Assembly: GCA_902525075.1 (NCBI GenBank)
Contig: CABZFV010000009.1
Location: 1 to 64,000 of the forward strand
Direction: 5' to 3'
Length of the DNA: 64,000 bases
Source: an uncultured Prochlorococcus sp.
Lineage (GTDB): Bacteria > Cyanobacteriota > Cyanobacteriia > PCC-6307 > Cyanobiaceae
Shown: positions 29,341 to 39,135 of the stretch, one piece after another
Layout: every line of letters begins with the position of its first letter
Position numbering within the stretch: position 1 is the first letter of the stretch
The notes under the pieces: model-generated
The model's input: only the letters and a program-made list of their open reading frames with translations
Told to the model about the DNA's origin: nothing
Database searches by the model: none
Made by a program: the position numbers and the translations under genes

Positions 29341-30128
29341 ACTTTATTAATATCTGGTAAAAAGACATCAGATACTTTAGTTATATTGTTATTAACCTTA
29401 AATTCAACAATTTTCCCAATAATTATAATAGATGGAGCTAAAAATTCTTTATCTTTGATTTGATCTGGAAGATTATCTAATTTCTCTATCAAACATTTTT
29501 GATTTTTTAAAGTAGCTTCTTGAATAACAGCGCATTTAGTACTCTTATCTAAACCACCTAGAATTAATTCTTCCACAATAAATTCAATATTTTTGATACC
29601 CATAAAAATTACTAAGCTATCTGATGATTTAGCTAAATCTCTCCAATTCACTGTCTTTTTTTCCTTATCTACACGCTCATGTCCAGTGACAAAAGTTACG
29701 GAACTCGCAGCATCTCTATGGGTTAGTGGAATACCAAAATATGTGGGAGCAGCTATACCAGAAGTAATACCAGGAACAATTTCAACTGAAATTCCATTTT
29801 TTTCTAAAATCGATACCTCTTCACCACCTCTAGAAAAAACGAATGGATCGCCCCCTTTAAGCCTTACAACATTTTTGCCTTCTTTTGCTAATTTCAAAAT
29901 AAGATCATTAGTTTCAGCCTGAGGTACAGAACACTTCCCAGCCCTTTTGCCTACATGGAAAATTTCTGTATTTTTTCCTGCCTCTTTTGTTATTTCATCT
30001 GGGATTAAAGCATCATGAACTAATGCATCACAATTTTTTATTAGGCGTAAAGCTTTAAGAGTCAAAAGCTCAGGGTCACCAGGACCTGCTCCAACTAAAT
30101 AAACAATGCCGGGCACAATAATCTCCAT
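29313..30128 (-). CDS. cobA: uroporphyrinogen-III C-methyltransferase
   Basis: This SAM-dependent enzyme methylates uroporphyrinogen III to precorrin-2 for siroheme and cobalamin. The motifs GAGPGDPELLTLKALR, VHDALIP and RLKGGDPFVFSRGGEE, with GITSGIAAP, are the SUMT signature. The ORF track begins at a TTG two codons upstream. ATG 30128 is the better start (271 aa). It is a single-domain enzyme, not the CysG fusion. The gene is convergent with pabC (28-bp overlap) and divergent from the MFS gene across only 30 bp. Confidence 0.95.
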   Translation of the reverse strand: MEIIVPGIVYLVGAGPGDPELLTLKALRLIKNCDALVHDALIPDEITKEAGKNTEIFHVGKRAGKCSVPQAETNDLILKLAKEGKNVVRLKGGDPFVFSRGGEEVSILEKNGISVEIVPGITSGIAAPTYFGIPLTHRDAASSVTFVTGHERVDKEKKTVNWRDLAKSSDSLVIFMGIKNIEFIVEELILGGLDKSTKCAVIQEATLKNQKCLIEKLDNLPDQIKDKEFLAPSIIIIGKIVEFKVNNNITKVSDVFLPDINKVQLYNKSQK

Positions 30129-30158
30129 TAACAAGTATGGTAGTAAAAGTTAATCGCA

Positions 30159-31442
30159 ATGAAGGTAAATATTGTGAAAGAAAGTTTATTAAAACCAAAT
30201 AAAAAATTTACTCTCCTTAGTGCGTTTATTACTCTCCTAAATGATCGTTTAAGTGAAAGTATACTGTTACCAATATTACCCTCTTTTGTTTTACTTTTTG
30301 ACTCTCAAGCAAGTACATATGGTTTATTATCATGCACTTACCAATTAGCCCAATTTACAGCTTCTCCTTTTATAGGACTTATGAGTGATAGATATGGAAG
30401 AAGACCTGTCACTCTTTTTTGTATTACTGGTTCAGTAATAGGAATATCTATATTATCTTTTACAGTTCTTTTTAATTGGTCAAATTCAATAGCCACTATC
30501 CCGTTATTTTTATTATTTTTAGCCAGACTAATTGATGGTTTAAGTGGGGGCACTGCAGCTACTGCAACAACAATTCTTGCAGATATTTCAAGCCCTGAAA
30601 ACAGAGCAAAAACATTTGGTCTTATTGGTGTAGCTTTTGGTTTAAGTTTTTTCTTAGGTAATATTTTTGTTGTAATTTTTGCAAGAAATACAAATAATAA
30701 TTTTATTATTCCAGTTTTGATAGCCTCAATCATTCCAATAATAAATTTTCTGCTTGTATTCTTTTACTTACCAGAAACCAAGCCTAATAGTGCAATAAAT
30801 AAATCAAAAACTGTTTTAAAAAACCCTTTAAAAGCTCTATTTACAGTTTTCAAAGAAGAAAAGATTAAAAAATTATCATTAGCTTTTTTTATTTACTTTA
30901 TTGCTTTTACTGGATTGACTAATATCCTTATATTTTTCCTTCAAGAATCATTAAACTGGACGACCAAAGCATCCAGTGGAACTCTTGTTGTAGTAGGAAT
31001 AATTGCAATTATCGTTCAAGGAGGACTAATAGGGCCTCTGGTAAAGCAATTTGGCGAAATGCGATTAACACTTATCGGATCAGGCTTCATTCTTGTAGCA
31101 TGTACTCTTTTAATAACTGCTCCAAAAGAAAATGCGACACTTAATATTTATTCAGCTGTTTCATTTTTAGCCGTTGGGGCAGGATTAATTACGCCCACTT
31201 TAAGAGCATTAATATCAAAGAAATTAGACGTTGATAAACAAGGATCAATTTTAAGTAACCTTCAGGGTCTACAGAGTCTTGGAGGGGTTTTAGGAATTGC
31301 AATGGCTGGAAGGGTTTATGATAGTTTTGGTCCTAAATCACCTTTTATAGCTGGTTCCGTTATTTTACTTTTCATGATATACCTTATTGCAGAGGGTAAA
31401 AATAAAAATTCTTTTAAAAATCAGAATTCAAAAGTATCCTAA
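30159..31442 (+). CDS. major facilitator superfamily transporter
   Basis: This is a hydrophobic 427-aa protein with about twelve membrane spans by eye and the MFS A-motif GLMSDRYGRRPVTL between the second and third. DGLSGGTAATATTILADI resembles the motif C region of TetA/drug-efflux type antiporters. The substrate is unknown. Its divergent neighbour cobA leaves only 30 bp, so any promoter must lie partly in cobA. ppk begins with its ATG overlapping the stop (TAATG), which suggests coupling. Confidence 0.88.
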   Translation: MKVNIVKESLLKPNKKFTLLSAFITLLNDRLSESILLPILPSFVLLFDSQASTYGLLSCTYQLAQFTASPFIGLMSDRYGRRPVTLFCITGSVIGISILSFTVLFNWSNSIATIPLFLLFLARLIDGLSGGTAATATTILADISSPENRAKTFGLIGVAFGLSFFLGNIFVVIFARNTNNNFIIPVLIASIIPIINFLLVFFYLPETKPNSAINKSKTVLKNPLKALFTVFKEEKIKKLSLAFFIYFIAFTGLTNILIFFLQESLNWTTKASSGTLVVVGIIAIIVQGGLIGPLVKQFGEMRLTLIGSGFILVACTLLITAPKENATLNIYSAVSFLAVGAGLITPTLRALISKKLDVDKQGSILSNLQGLQSLGGVLGIAMAGRVYDSFGPKSPFIAGSVILLFMIYLIAEGKNKNSFKNQNSKVS

Positions 31443-33520
31443 TGAAAATCCAGGCTGATGTTTTTATTAATAGAGAATTAAGTTGGATTGAATTCAATAA
31501 AAGAGTACTCCTAACTGGTATGGAAAAGGAGTACAAAATCCTAGATAAAGTAAAATTTTGTTCAATTTTTAGTAATAATCTAGATGAATTTTTTATGGTA
31601 AGGGTAGCTTCGTTAAAGGCTCAAGTTGAAGCAGGTATTACAAAAAAAAGTATTGATGGACTTACCCCTAAACAGCAATTAACAAAAATAAATAAAGAAG
31701 TAAAGAATTTAACTAACCTACAAGAAAACTATATAAATGATGAATTAAATAATGAACTTAAAGAAAAAGGTATTGTTTTAAAAAAATATAAGGACCTAAG
31801 TGAAAATCAAAGAAATTGGTGTGATAACTATTTTACTTCATCTATTTTCCCTTTATTAACTCCATTAGTTGTTGATCCAGCACATCCATTTCCTTTTATA
31901 AGTAATTTAAGTCTAAATTTGGCAGCCCTTATAAGTAATGGGGAAGATTCTAAAAATCAGTTTGTAAGAGTAAAAATACCAACAAAAAATATAAATAGAT
32001 TTATACAAATTCCAAATGAAATCATTCAACATATTGATGAAACTACGTATGTTTTCATAAGTGTTGAAGATTTAATTGGGAATAATATAAATACTTTATT
32101 TAATGGAATGGAATGTATAAATTACTCTTTTTTCAGAGTTACAAGAGATGCGGATTTAGAATTAAAAGAACTTGAAGCTGATGATCTTCTTTTAGCAGTT
32201 GAACAAAGTTTGCAAAAGAGAAGATTAGGTGGAGACGTAGTTAGATTAGAAGTCGAATCAGACATGCCAGAAAATATTCTTAAATTACTCATTGAAAGTA
32301 TCTCAATACAAAAAGAGTATATTTACTTTTGCAAAAGTTTTTTAGGCCTTGATGATTTAAATGAGCTTACAAAAATTAATAGGAATGATTTAAAAGAAAA
32401 TCTTCTAATTGGGAAAACTCATCCGAAATTAAAAAATTTAGATTTACCTTCAAACAAAAACTTTAATTCTATTTTTCATATACTTAGAAAAAAAAATATT
32501 TTGCTTCATCATCCATACGACTTATTTAGAACTTCAGTTGAAGAATTTATAAACAAAGCAGCTGATGATCCACTTGTTATGGCTATAAAAATTACTTTAT
32601 ATCGAGTTTCCAAGGATTCACCTATAATCGCAGCTTTAATGAGAGCTGCAGAGAATGGAAAAGAAGTAATGACCCTTGTTGAACTAAAAGCAAGATTTGA
32701 TGAAGATAATAATATTCAATGGGCAAAACAACTTGAACAAGCTGGAATTCATGTTGTATATGGAATCATAGGATTTAAAACACATACAAAAATAGCTTTG
32801 ATAGTAAGAAAAGAAAAAGGACGATTAAGGAATTATTTCCATATTGGAACAGGAAACTATAACTCTAATACTTCAAAGTTTTATACAGATTTAGGATTAC
32901 TTTCAACTGATCCTGTTATTGCATCAGATTTACTTGAGTTATTTAACTTCCTATCAGGTTTTTCTAAACAAAAAAATTATCAAAAGTTATTAGTTTCTCC
33001 CTCATCGATGAGAGAGAAATTTATATTTCTGATAAAGAGAGAAATTAAAAATGCAGAAGAAGGCAAAAAGGCAGAAATAATTGCAAAAATGAATTCTTTA
33101 GTAGACCCAGAAATAATTAAACTTCTTTATTTAGCTTCAGACACAGGCGTAAAAATTAGTCTTATTATAAGAGGTATTTGTTGCTTGTATCCCCAAAGAA
33201 AAAACTTAAGTGAAAACATTAAAGTTATAAGCATTATTGGCCATTTTCTTGAACACTCAAGAATTTTTTGGTTTTGTAATAACGGTGATAATGAGGTTTT
33301 TATTGGGAGTGCAGATTGGATGAGGAGAAATCTTGATAGAAGAATAGAAGCTATTACTCCTATAGAGGATTACGAATTGAAATCTAAAATATACTCACTC
33401 TTGCAAACTTATATAAAAGATGATTTCTTTTCTTGGATAATGAATGAAGATGGTTCTTATTCGAAATACAAATTAGATTCATCGGATAATCGTTCGCAAA
33501 TTGACCTAATAGAAAAATAA
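31442..33520 (+). CDS. ppk: polyphosphate kinase 1
   Basis: The enzyme polymerises the ATP gamma-phosphate to polyphosphate. The 692-aa protein begins FINRELSWIEFNKRVL, a PPK1 signature. It has the autophosphorylated histidine (about 467) in YFHIGTGNYN, and SADWMRRNLDRRIE in its C-terminal domain. It overlaps the MFS gene by 1 bp. A link between that transporter and phosphate storage is possible but unproven. Confidence 0.96.
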   Translation: MKIQADVFINRELSWIEFNKRVLLTGMEKEYKILDKVKFCSIFSNNLDEFFMVRVASLKAQVEAGITKKSIDGLTPKQQLTKINKEVKNLTNLQENYINDELNNELKEKGIVLKKYKDLSENQRNWCDNYFTSSIFPLLTPLVVDPAHPFPFISNLSLNLAALISNGEDSKNQFVRVKIPTKNINRFIQIPNEIIQHIDETTYVFISVEDLIGNNINTLFNGMECINYSFFRVTRDADLELKELEADDLLLAVEQSLQKRRLGGDVVRLEVESDMPENILKLLIESISIQKEYIYFCKSFLGLDDLNELTKINRNDLKENLLIGKTHPKLKNLDLPSNKNFNSIFHILRKKNILLHHPYDLFRTSVEEFINKAADDPLVMAIKITLYRVSKDSPIIAALMRAAENGKEVMTLVELKARFDEDNNIQWAKQLEQAGIHVVYGIIGFKTHTKIALIVRKEKGRLRNYFHIGTGNYNSNTSKFYTDLGLLSTDPVIASDLLELFNFLSGFSKQKNYQKLLVSPSSMREKFIFLIKREIKNAEEGKKAEIIAKMNSLVDPEIIKLLYLASDTGVKISLIIRGICCLYPQRKNLSENIKVISIIGHFLEHSRIFWFCNNGDNEVFIGSADWMRRNLDRRIEAITPIEDYELKSKIYSLLQTYIKDDFFSWIMNEDGSYSKYKLDSSDNRSQIDLIEK

Positions 33521-33587
33521 AATTAATATTGATTTTTACAACATTTAAAAAAATAGTTAACATTTTAAATTTTTTTTAATTTTTATA

Positions 33588-33611
33588 AAATCCTCTCATG
33601 TCAAAGGATTT
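33588..33611. repeat. leader hairpin upstream of the sigma factor
   Basis: AAATCCT and AGGATTT make a perfect 7-bp stem around a 10-base loop in the 205-bp gap between ppk and the sigma factor. A TATAAAAT box overlaps the 5' arm. The hairpin lacks a T-tail, so it is not a typical terminator. It could be an operator or leader structure. Confidence 0.4.
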
Positions 33612-33714
33612 CGAGAAATAAGCTTTAAAAAAGAAATTTTTGTCTTTAAAATTTCAAAGTAAAAGTAGTTTTTATTTCAATTTCAGTGCTAGCTTTTTAA
33701 AAAATCCATTAATT

Positions 33715-33720
33715 AGGAGG
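33715..33720 (+). promoter_or_regulatory. strong Shine-Dalgarno of the sigma factor gene
   Basis: AGGAGG lies 5 bases before GTG 33726 and 8 bases before ATG 33729. The spacing favours the ATG. Most genes in this window lack a visible Shine-Dalgarno, so this one is unusual. Confidence 0.7.
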
Positions 33721-33728
33721 CCAGGGTG

Positions 33729-34748
33729 ATGGGGATCCCTCTGGAATCTACGAAAAGCTCTTCAGATAATAATTTTGATGAGCCAAGATTACCAAACACT
33801 GCGGGCAAATCTCGCAAATCGAAATCCAGTCTTACGGCAAAACAAAGCCAAAAAAAATCTGGCAGACTTGCTTCAGATTCTATTGGCTATTACTTAAGTA
33901 GCATTGGAAGAGTACCTCTTTTGACTCCAGCAGAGGAAATAGAGTTAGCTCATCATGTTCAGAACATGAAAAAGTTGCTACAAATTCCTGAAACTGATAG
34001 AACACAACGAAATCTTTATCAAATTAAGATTGGCAAAAGAGCCAGAGATAGAATGATGGCAGCTAATCTAAGGCTTGTTGTATCCGTTGCAAAAAAATAC
34101 CAAAATCAAGGACTTGAATTATTAGATCTTGTCCAAGAGGGAGCTATTGGCCTTGAAAGAGCTGTTGATAAATTTGATCCTGCTATGGGATATAAATTCT
34201 CAACTTATGCTTACTGGTGGATAAGGCAAGGAATGACAAGAGCTATTGATAACAGTGCAAGAACAATCCGTTTGCCTATTCACATAAGTGAAAAACTATC
34301 CAAAATGAGAAAAGTCTCTAGAGAATTATCACATAAATTTGGTAGACAACCTACCAGATTGGAAATGGCAACTGAAATGGGAATTGATCAAAAAGATTTA
34401 GAAGATTTAATTTCGCAAAGCGCTCCTTGCGCTTCTCTAGATGCTCACGCAAGAGGCGAAGAAGATAGAAGTACTCTTGGTGAACTTATACCTGATCCAA
34501 ACTGTGAAGAGCCTATGGAAGGTATGGATAGAACAATTCAAAAAGAGCATTTAGGAACTTGGCTTTCTCAATTAAATGAAAGAGAACAAAAAATAATGAA
34601 GCTTAGATTTGGCTTAGATGGTGAAGAACCATTAACACTCGCAGAAATAGGAAGACAAATTAATGTTTCACGAGAAAGAGTTAGGCAACTAGAAGCTAAA
34701 GCAATATTAAAACTTAGAGTAATGACAACTCATCAAAAAGCAGCTTAA
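33729..34748 (+). CDS. group 2 sigma-70 family RNA polymerase sigma factor
   Basis: The 339-aa protein has regions 1.2 to 4.2 without the long region 1.1 of the primary sigma factor. Visible are DSIGYYLSSIGRVPLL (1.2), ANLRLVVSVAKKYQNQGLELLDLVQEG (2.1-2.2), YKFSTYAYWWIRQGMTRAI (2.3-2.4, which reads the -10) and LAEIGRQINVSRERVRQLEAKAI (4.2, which reads the -35). The N-terminus is a Ser/Lys-rich tail of about 45 residues. It is one of the alternative, non-essential-type cyanobacterial sigmas. I cannot assign a letter by eye. A 205-bp leader with a hairpin and strong ribosome-binding site suggests regulated expression. Start chosen at ATG; GTG 33726 is possible. Confidence 0.93.
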   Translation: MGIPLESTKSSSDNNFDEPRLPNTAGKSRKSKSSLTAKQSQKKSGRLASDSIGYYLSSIGRVPLLTPAEEIELAHHVQNMKKLLQIPETDRTQRNLYQIKIGKRARDRMMAANLRLVVSVAKKYQNQGLELLDLVQEGAIGLERAVDKFDPAMGYKFSTYAYWWIRQGMTRAIDNSARTIRLPIHISEKLSKMRKVSRELSHKFGRQPTRLEMATEMGIDQKDLEDLISQSAPCASLDAHARGEEDRSTLGELIPDPNCEEPMEGMDRTIQKEHLGTWLSQLNEREQKIMKLRFGLDGEEPLTLAEIGRQINVSRERVRQLEAKAILKLRVMTTHQKAA

Positions 34749-34753
34749 TCAAA

Positions 34754-35395
34754 TTGATAAAATTTACTGTAATTTTATTATATTTATTTTCAATTTTTTT
34801 AATATCAATAGTTTTTAAAAAATATAATGAAGATAGTAGAGAAATCGTCAGAAAAATAATACATATTGGAATAGGACCTTTAATACCTATTGCTCAATTT
34901 TTAAAAATTAATCAAAACTCGGCTCTAATTTTTACAGGAATTGTCTCATTAATGGTTTTTATTAATTATTGGTATAAATTATTTCCAACAATTGAGGATG
35001 TTGAGAGAAAGAGTTATGGAACATTGTTTTATTGTCTAAGTTTATTTATTTTGATTTATCTTTTCTGGGATAAAGATCCATATGCATTAATCAGCGGATT
35101 TTTCATAATGACTTTTGGTGATGGATTAGCTGGGTTAATAGGAAAAAGCTTTGACTCGAAGAGTTGGATTTTTTTTAAACAAAAAAAATCTTTATTTGGT
35201 ACTATGACAATGTTTTTAACAAGTTTGATAGTAGTTTGCTCAATAGGATACGCCCAACAAAATAGTTTAAATTTAAATTATTTTACAATAGCTTTTTTTG
35301 CGACTTTACTCGAACAATTTAGTGTTTTAGGAATAGATAATTTCGTTGTTCCAATTTCTTCAGCATTATTTTTTAATTTTTTTATAACAAGCTAA
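34754..35395 (+). CDS. phytol/dolichol kinase-like membrane protein
   Basis: The 213-aa polytopic protein belongs to the CTP-dependent polyprenol kinase family (phytol kinase VTE5, dolichol kinase). The family motifs are EIVRKIIHIGIG at the first loop, FGDGLAGLIGK and KSLFGT. In a chlorophyll-containing cell the likely role is salvage of phytol for tocopherol or chlorophyll. That is inferred from the family, not shown here. The start is TTG at 34754, 5 bp after the sigma factor stop, and no better start exists nearby. The 3' end overlaps DAHP synthase by 14 bp. Confidence 0.83.
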   Translation: MIKFTVILLYLFSIFLISIVFKKYNEDSREIVRKIIHIGIGPLIPIAQFLKINQNSALIFTGIVSLMVFINYWYKLFPTIEDVERKSYGTLFYCLSLFILIYLFWDKDPYALISGFFIMTFGDGLAGLIGKSFDSKSWIFFKQKKSLFGTMTMFLTSLIVVCSIGYAQQNSLNLNYFTIAFFATLLEQFSVLGIDNFVVPISSALFFNFFITS

Positions 35396-36455
35396 GTGAA
35401 TTGTATAAAATAGCGAGTAATTCTTTTGTTGTTTCTATATCTATACATGCATCAGTAATGCTTCTACCAAACTGGAGATCTTCTTTTTTTAAAAGTTTTT
35501 GATTTCCTTCCTTCAAATGACTTTCAAGCATAACTCCTAAAATATTTTTTTCACCATTACTAATTTGAGAAGCTACATTTCTTAGTACTTCCGACTGTTT
35601 TCGGAAGTCTTTATTCGAATTTCCATGACTACAATCGATCATCACTTTATGAGGAAGATTACATTGCCTCAATTCAGCTGAAATTCTTTTAACATGATCA
35701 CTTTCGAAATTTGGGCCTTTTGAACCGCCCCTTAAAACTATATGTCCATCAGGATTTCCTGTAGTATTAACTATAGAAGCCATTCCGTTTTCATTTACAC
35801 CTAAAAAATGATGGGATTTTGAAGCTGACTGCATTGCATTAATTGCAGTATTAAAAGAACCATCCGTTCCATTTTTAAAACCTATAGGCATTGATAATCC
35901 TGATGCCATTTCCCTATGAGTTTGACTTTCTGTAGTCCGCGCACCTATAGCTGTCCAACTTATTAAATCGGCGATGTATTGAGGAACGATGGGATCTAAT
36001 AATTCTGTAGCAGAAGGTATACCCCGAGTTGCTAAATATGAAAGTAAACTTCTTGCCCTTCTTAAACCAGTATTAATATCATAAGAATCATCTAGATGAG
36101 GATCATTTATCAATCCCTTCCAACCAATAGTTGTTCTTGGTTTTTCAAAATATACTCTCATGATTATTTCTAATTTATCTTTATAGATTTCTCGGAAATT
36201 TTGAATATATTTTGAATATTCCTTTGCCGCCTCTAGATCATGAATTGAACATGGGCCCACAATGACTAAAAGCTTATGATCATTATGATGCAAAATATTT
36301 TGTATCGATCTTCTTGTTTTAGATACTGTATTAGCAGAGGTGTGATCCAAAGGTATATCATTATGTAATCTGCTTGGAGGTATTAATGGACGTGTTTCAA
36401 CAACATGTAAATCTGATGTCTTTTCTAAAGCTGAATTATTTGATGATGTCGTCAT
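35382..36455 (-). CDS. 3-deoxy-7-phosphoheptulonate (DAHP) synthase, class I alpha
   Basis: This enzyme starts the shikimate pathway from PEP and erythrose 4-phosphate. The 357-aa protein shows LLVIVGPCSIHD, MRVYFEKPRTTIGWKG, ARTTESQTHREMASGLS and DCSHGNSNKDFRKQ, the AroF/G/H-type motifs. The metal-binding residues are in these motifs (Cys, His, Glu, Asp). aroE is 8 kb away. It is divergent from acnB across 97 bp of AT-rich DNA. The gene overlaps the phytol-kinase-like gene at the 3' end by 14 bp. Confidence 0.96.
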   Translation of the reverse strand: MTTSSNNSALEKTSDLHVVETRPLIPPSRLHNDIPLDHTSANTVSKTRRSIQNILHHNDHKLLVIVGPCSIHDLEAAKEYSKYIQNFREIYKDKLEIIMRVYFEKPRTTIGWKGLINDPHLDDSYDINTGLRRARSLLSYLATRGIPSATELLDPIVPQYIADLISWTAIGARTTESQTHREMASGLSMPIGFKNGTDGSFNTAINAMQSASKSHHFLGVNENGMASIVNTTGNPDGHIVLRGGSKGPNFESDHVKRISAELRQCNLPHKVMIDCSHGNSNKDFRKQSEVLRNVASQISNGEKNILGVMLESHLKEGNQKLLKKEDLQFGRSITDACIDIETTKELLAILYNSLSLL

Positions 36456-36552
36456 TGATTAATTAAGAAGTTTGAATATTTAAAAAAGCATTTATGAATA
36501 CTCTCCTTTTCAATATTAAAAATAACAATAGATTAGGCATTAAACCTTACTA

Positions 36553-39126
36553 ATGAAGAATTTGGAAACATTGCTAAAAGATTATGCGGATCACGTAGCT
36601 GAAAGAGCCACCAAAGGTATACCTCCTTTACCTTTAAATGCTGAGCAAACAAATTGTATTACACAATTATTGGAACAAAATAGTAAGTACGATTCATCAT
36701 ATTTACTTGATTTACTAGTAAATAGAGTACCACCAGGAGTTGATGAGGCTGCTTATGTAAAAGCAAGCTGGCTTACAGCTATTGTTAATTCCGAAAAATT
36801 TTGCAAATCAATTAGTCCCGAAAAAGCAATTGAAATACTAGGAACAATGATAGGTGGATACAATGTAAATTCTTTGGTTGAAATACTTAAAGGAGAAAAT
36901 AGTTTACTCGCAAAAAAAGCAGCAGAAGTTTTAAAAAATATTATTCTTGTTTACGACTCAGCTAATGAAATTTATGAATTATCTCAAAATAATATTTATG
37001 CAAAAGAGGTTGTAAATAGTTGGGCAAATGCAGAATGGTTCATAAATAAAAAAGTTCTGGAGAAAGAGATTACTTGTTTAGTGTTTAAAGTTGACGGTGA
37101 GACAAATACAGATGACTTATCTCCAGCTGTACATGCAACAACACGCCCGGATATTCCGATGCATGCATTAGCTATGTTGGAATTTAAAAAACCTGATGGA
37201 CTAAAGATTCTTGAAAATTTAAAAAAACAAAATTTGCCGATAGCTTATGTTGGAGATGTTGTTGGAACAGGGAGTTCTAGAAAATCTGCTATTAATTCAC
37301 TCATTTGGCATATAGGAGAAGATATCGCTTTTGTGCCCAACAAAAAAACAGGTGGAATAATAATTGGTAGCAAAATAGCCCCGATTTTCTTTAATACTGC
37401 ACAAGATTCAGGAGCTTTACCTATAGAAGCTGACGTATCTAATTTGACAACTGGAGACGTTATTAAAATATATCCATATAAAGGCATTATTAAAAAAATT
37501 GAAAAAGACTCAAATACTGAAGAATTAATAAGCAAATTCGACTTATATCCATCAACTCTTACTGATGAAATTCAGGCTGGCGGAAGAATTAATCTTATGA
37601 TTGGAAGATCTCTTACAGACAAAATTAGAAACAAATTAGATTATCAACCAAGTGAAATATTTATCAGACCACAAAATCCAACCGAAAGTAGTGCGGGCTT
37701 TACTCAGGCTCAAAAAATAGTAGGCAAAGCTTGCGGTTTAGATGGAGTTAGGCCAGGAATGACCTGTGAACCAATTATGACCACAGTTGGTAGTCAGGAT
37801 ACTACTGGGCCAATGACTAGAGATGAACTAAAAGAACTAGCTTGTTTAGGATTTACTGCAGATTTAGTGATGCAAAGTTTTTGTCATACAGCTGCATATC
37901 CTAAACCAGTAGATCTAGTTACCCATAAAGAATTACCTGATTTTATATCTCAAAGAGGTGGAGTAGCTCTTAAGCCTGGAGACGGCATAATTCATAGCTG
38001 GCTTAACAGAATGCTTCTTCCTGATACTGTAGGCACAGGTGGAGATAGTCATACAAGATTTCCTCTTGGCATTTCATTTCCTGGAGGCTCAGGCATTGTT
38101 GCCTTTGCCGCTGCAATAGGATCAATGCCATTAAATATGCCTGAATCTGTGCTGGTTAAATTTAAGGGAGAATTATTACCAGGAATTACTCTTAGAGATT
38201 TAGTAAATGCAATCCCTCTCTTTGCAATTAAAAAAGAACTCTTAACTGTTGAGAAAGAAAATAAAAAAAATATATTCAACGGGAAAATTATGGAGATTGA
38301 GGGATTACCAAACCTAAAACTTGAACAAGCTTTTGAACTTACTGATGCTACTGCGGAACGCTCATGCGCTGGTAGCACAATACTTTTATCCCAAAAAACA
38401 GTTCAAGAATATTTAAGAAGCAATATTTGCCTGTTAGAAAAAATGATCGAGAGTAATTATGAAGATTCAAAATCGATTTCAAGAAGAATAAATGATATGA
38501 AAAATTGGTTAAAAAAACCTACATTAATTCAACCAGATTCAAACGCTCAGTATGAAGAAATCATTGAAATTGATTTAGCAAAAGTAACTCAACCTATAGT
38601 TGCTTGCCCTAATGATCCAGATAACGTAAAAGAAATCACTGATGTTGCAAATACAAATATTGACGAGGTTTTTATAGGTTCTTGTATGACAAATATTGGT
38701 CATTACAGGGCAGCTGCGAAAGTTCTTGAAGGTGTACAAAATTTAAAGGCTAAATTATGGATTTGTCCACCAACAAAAATGGATGAAGAAACTCTTAAAG
38801 ATGAAGGTTATTATAAAATATTCGAAAATTGTGGTGCAAGATTAGAGTTGCCAGGCTGTTCATTATGTATGGGAAATCAAGCTAGAGTAGATGAAGGTTC
38901 TGTAGTATTTTCTACAAGTACAAGAAATTTTGACAATAGGCTTGGAAAAAATGCGCAAGTATTTTTAGGTAGTGCAGAATTAGCAGCAGTTTGCGCACTG
39001 CTAGGAAAAATACCTGAAATAGAAGAATATCAGGATATTACTAAAAATAAAATCAATCCATATTCAGAAGAACTTTATCGTTATCTTCAATTTGATGAAT
39101 TAAACGATTTCAGCTTGTCACAATAA
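36553..39126 (+). CDS. acnB: aconitate hydratase B
   Basis: AcnB isomerises citrate to isocitrate. The 857-aa protein has the AcnB domain order: HEAT-like helical domain, swivel domain (NTDDLSPAVHATTRPDIPMHALAM) and catalytic core. Cluster cysteines lie in FIGSCMTNIGHYRAA and CSLCMGNQARV, with FCHTAAYPKP in the core. The 4Fe-4S centre is the usual iron-sensing site. ClC follows 9 bp downstream. Confidence 0.97.
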   Translation: MKNLETLLKDYADHVAERATKGIPPLPLNAEQTNCITQLLEQNSKYDSSYLLDLLVNRVPPGVDEAAYVKASWLTAIVNSEKFCKSISPEKAIEILGTMIGGYNVNSLVEILKGENSLLAKKAAEVLKNIILVYDSANEIYELSQNNIYAKEVVNSWANAEWFINKKVLEKEITCLVFKVDGETNTDDLSPAVHATTRPDIPMHALAMLEFKKPDGLKILENLKKQNLPIAYVGDVVGTGSSRKSAINSLIWHIGEDIAFVPNKKTGGIIIGSKIAPIFFNTAQDSGALPIEADVSNLTTGDVIKIYPYKGIIKKIEKDSNTEELISKFDLYPSTLTDEIQAGGRINLMIGRSLTDKIRNKLDYQPSEIFIRPQNPTESSAGFTQAQKIVGKACGLDGVRPGMTCEPIMTTVGSQDTTGPMTRDELKELACLGFTADLVMQSFCHTAAYPKPVDLVTHKELPDFISQRGGVALKPGDGIIHSWLNRMLLPDTVGTGGDSHTRFPLGISFPGGSGIVAFAAAIGSMPLNMPESVLVKFKGELLPGITLRDLVNAIPLFAIKKELLTVEKENKKNIFNGKIMEIEGLPNLKLEQAFELTDATAERSCAGSTILLSQKTVQEYLRSNICLLEKMIESNYEDSKSISRRINDMKNWLKKPTLIQPDSNAQYEEIIEIDLAKVTQPIVACPNDPDNVKEITDVANTNIDEVFIGSCMTNIGHYRAAAKVLEGVQNLKAKLWICPPTKMDEETLKDEGYYKIFENCGARLELPGCSLCMGNQARVDEGSVVFSTSTRNFDNRLGKNAQVFLGSAELAAVCALLGKIPEIEEYQDITKNKINPYSEELYRYLQFDELNDFSLSQ

Positions 39127-39135
39127 TCATGAACT

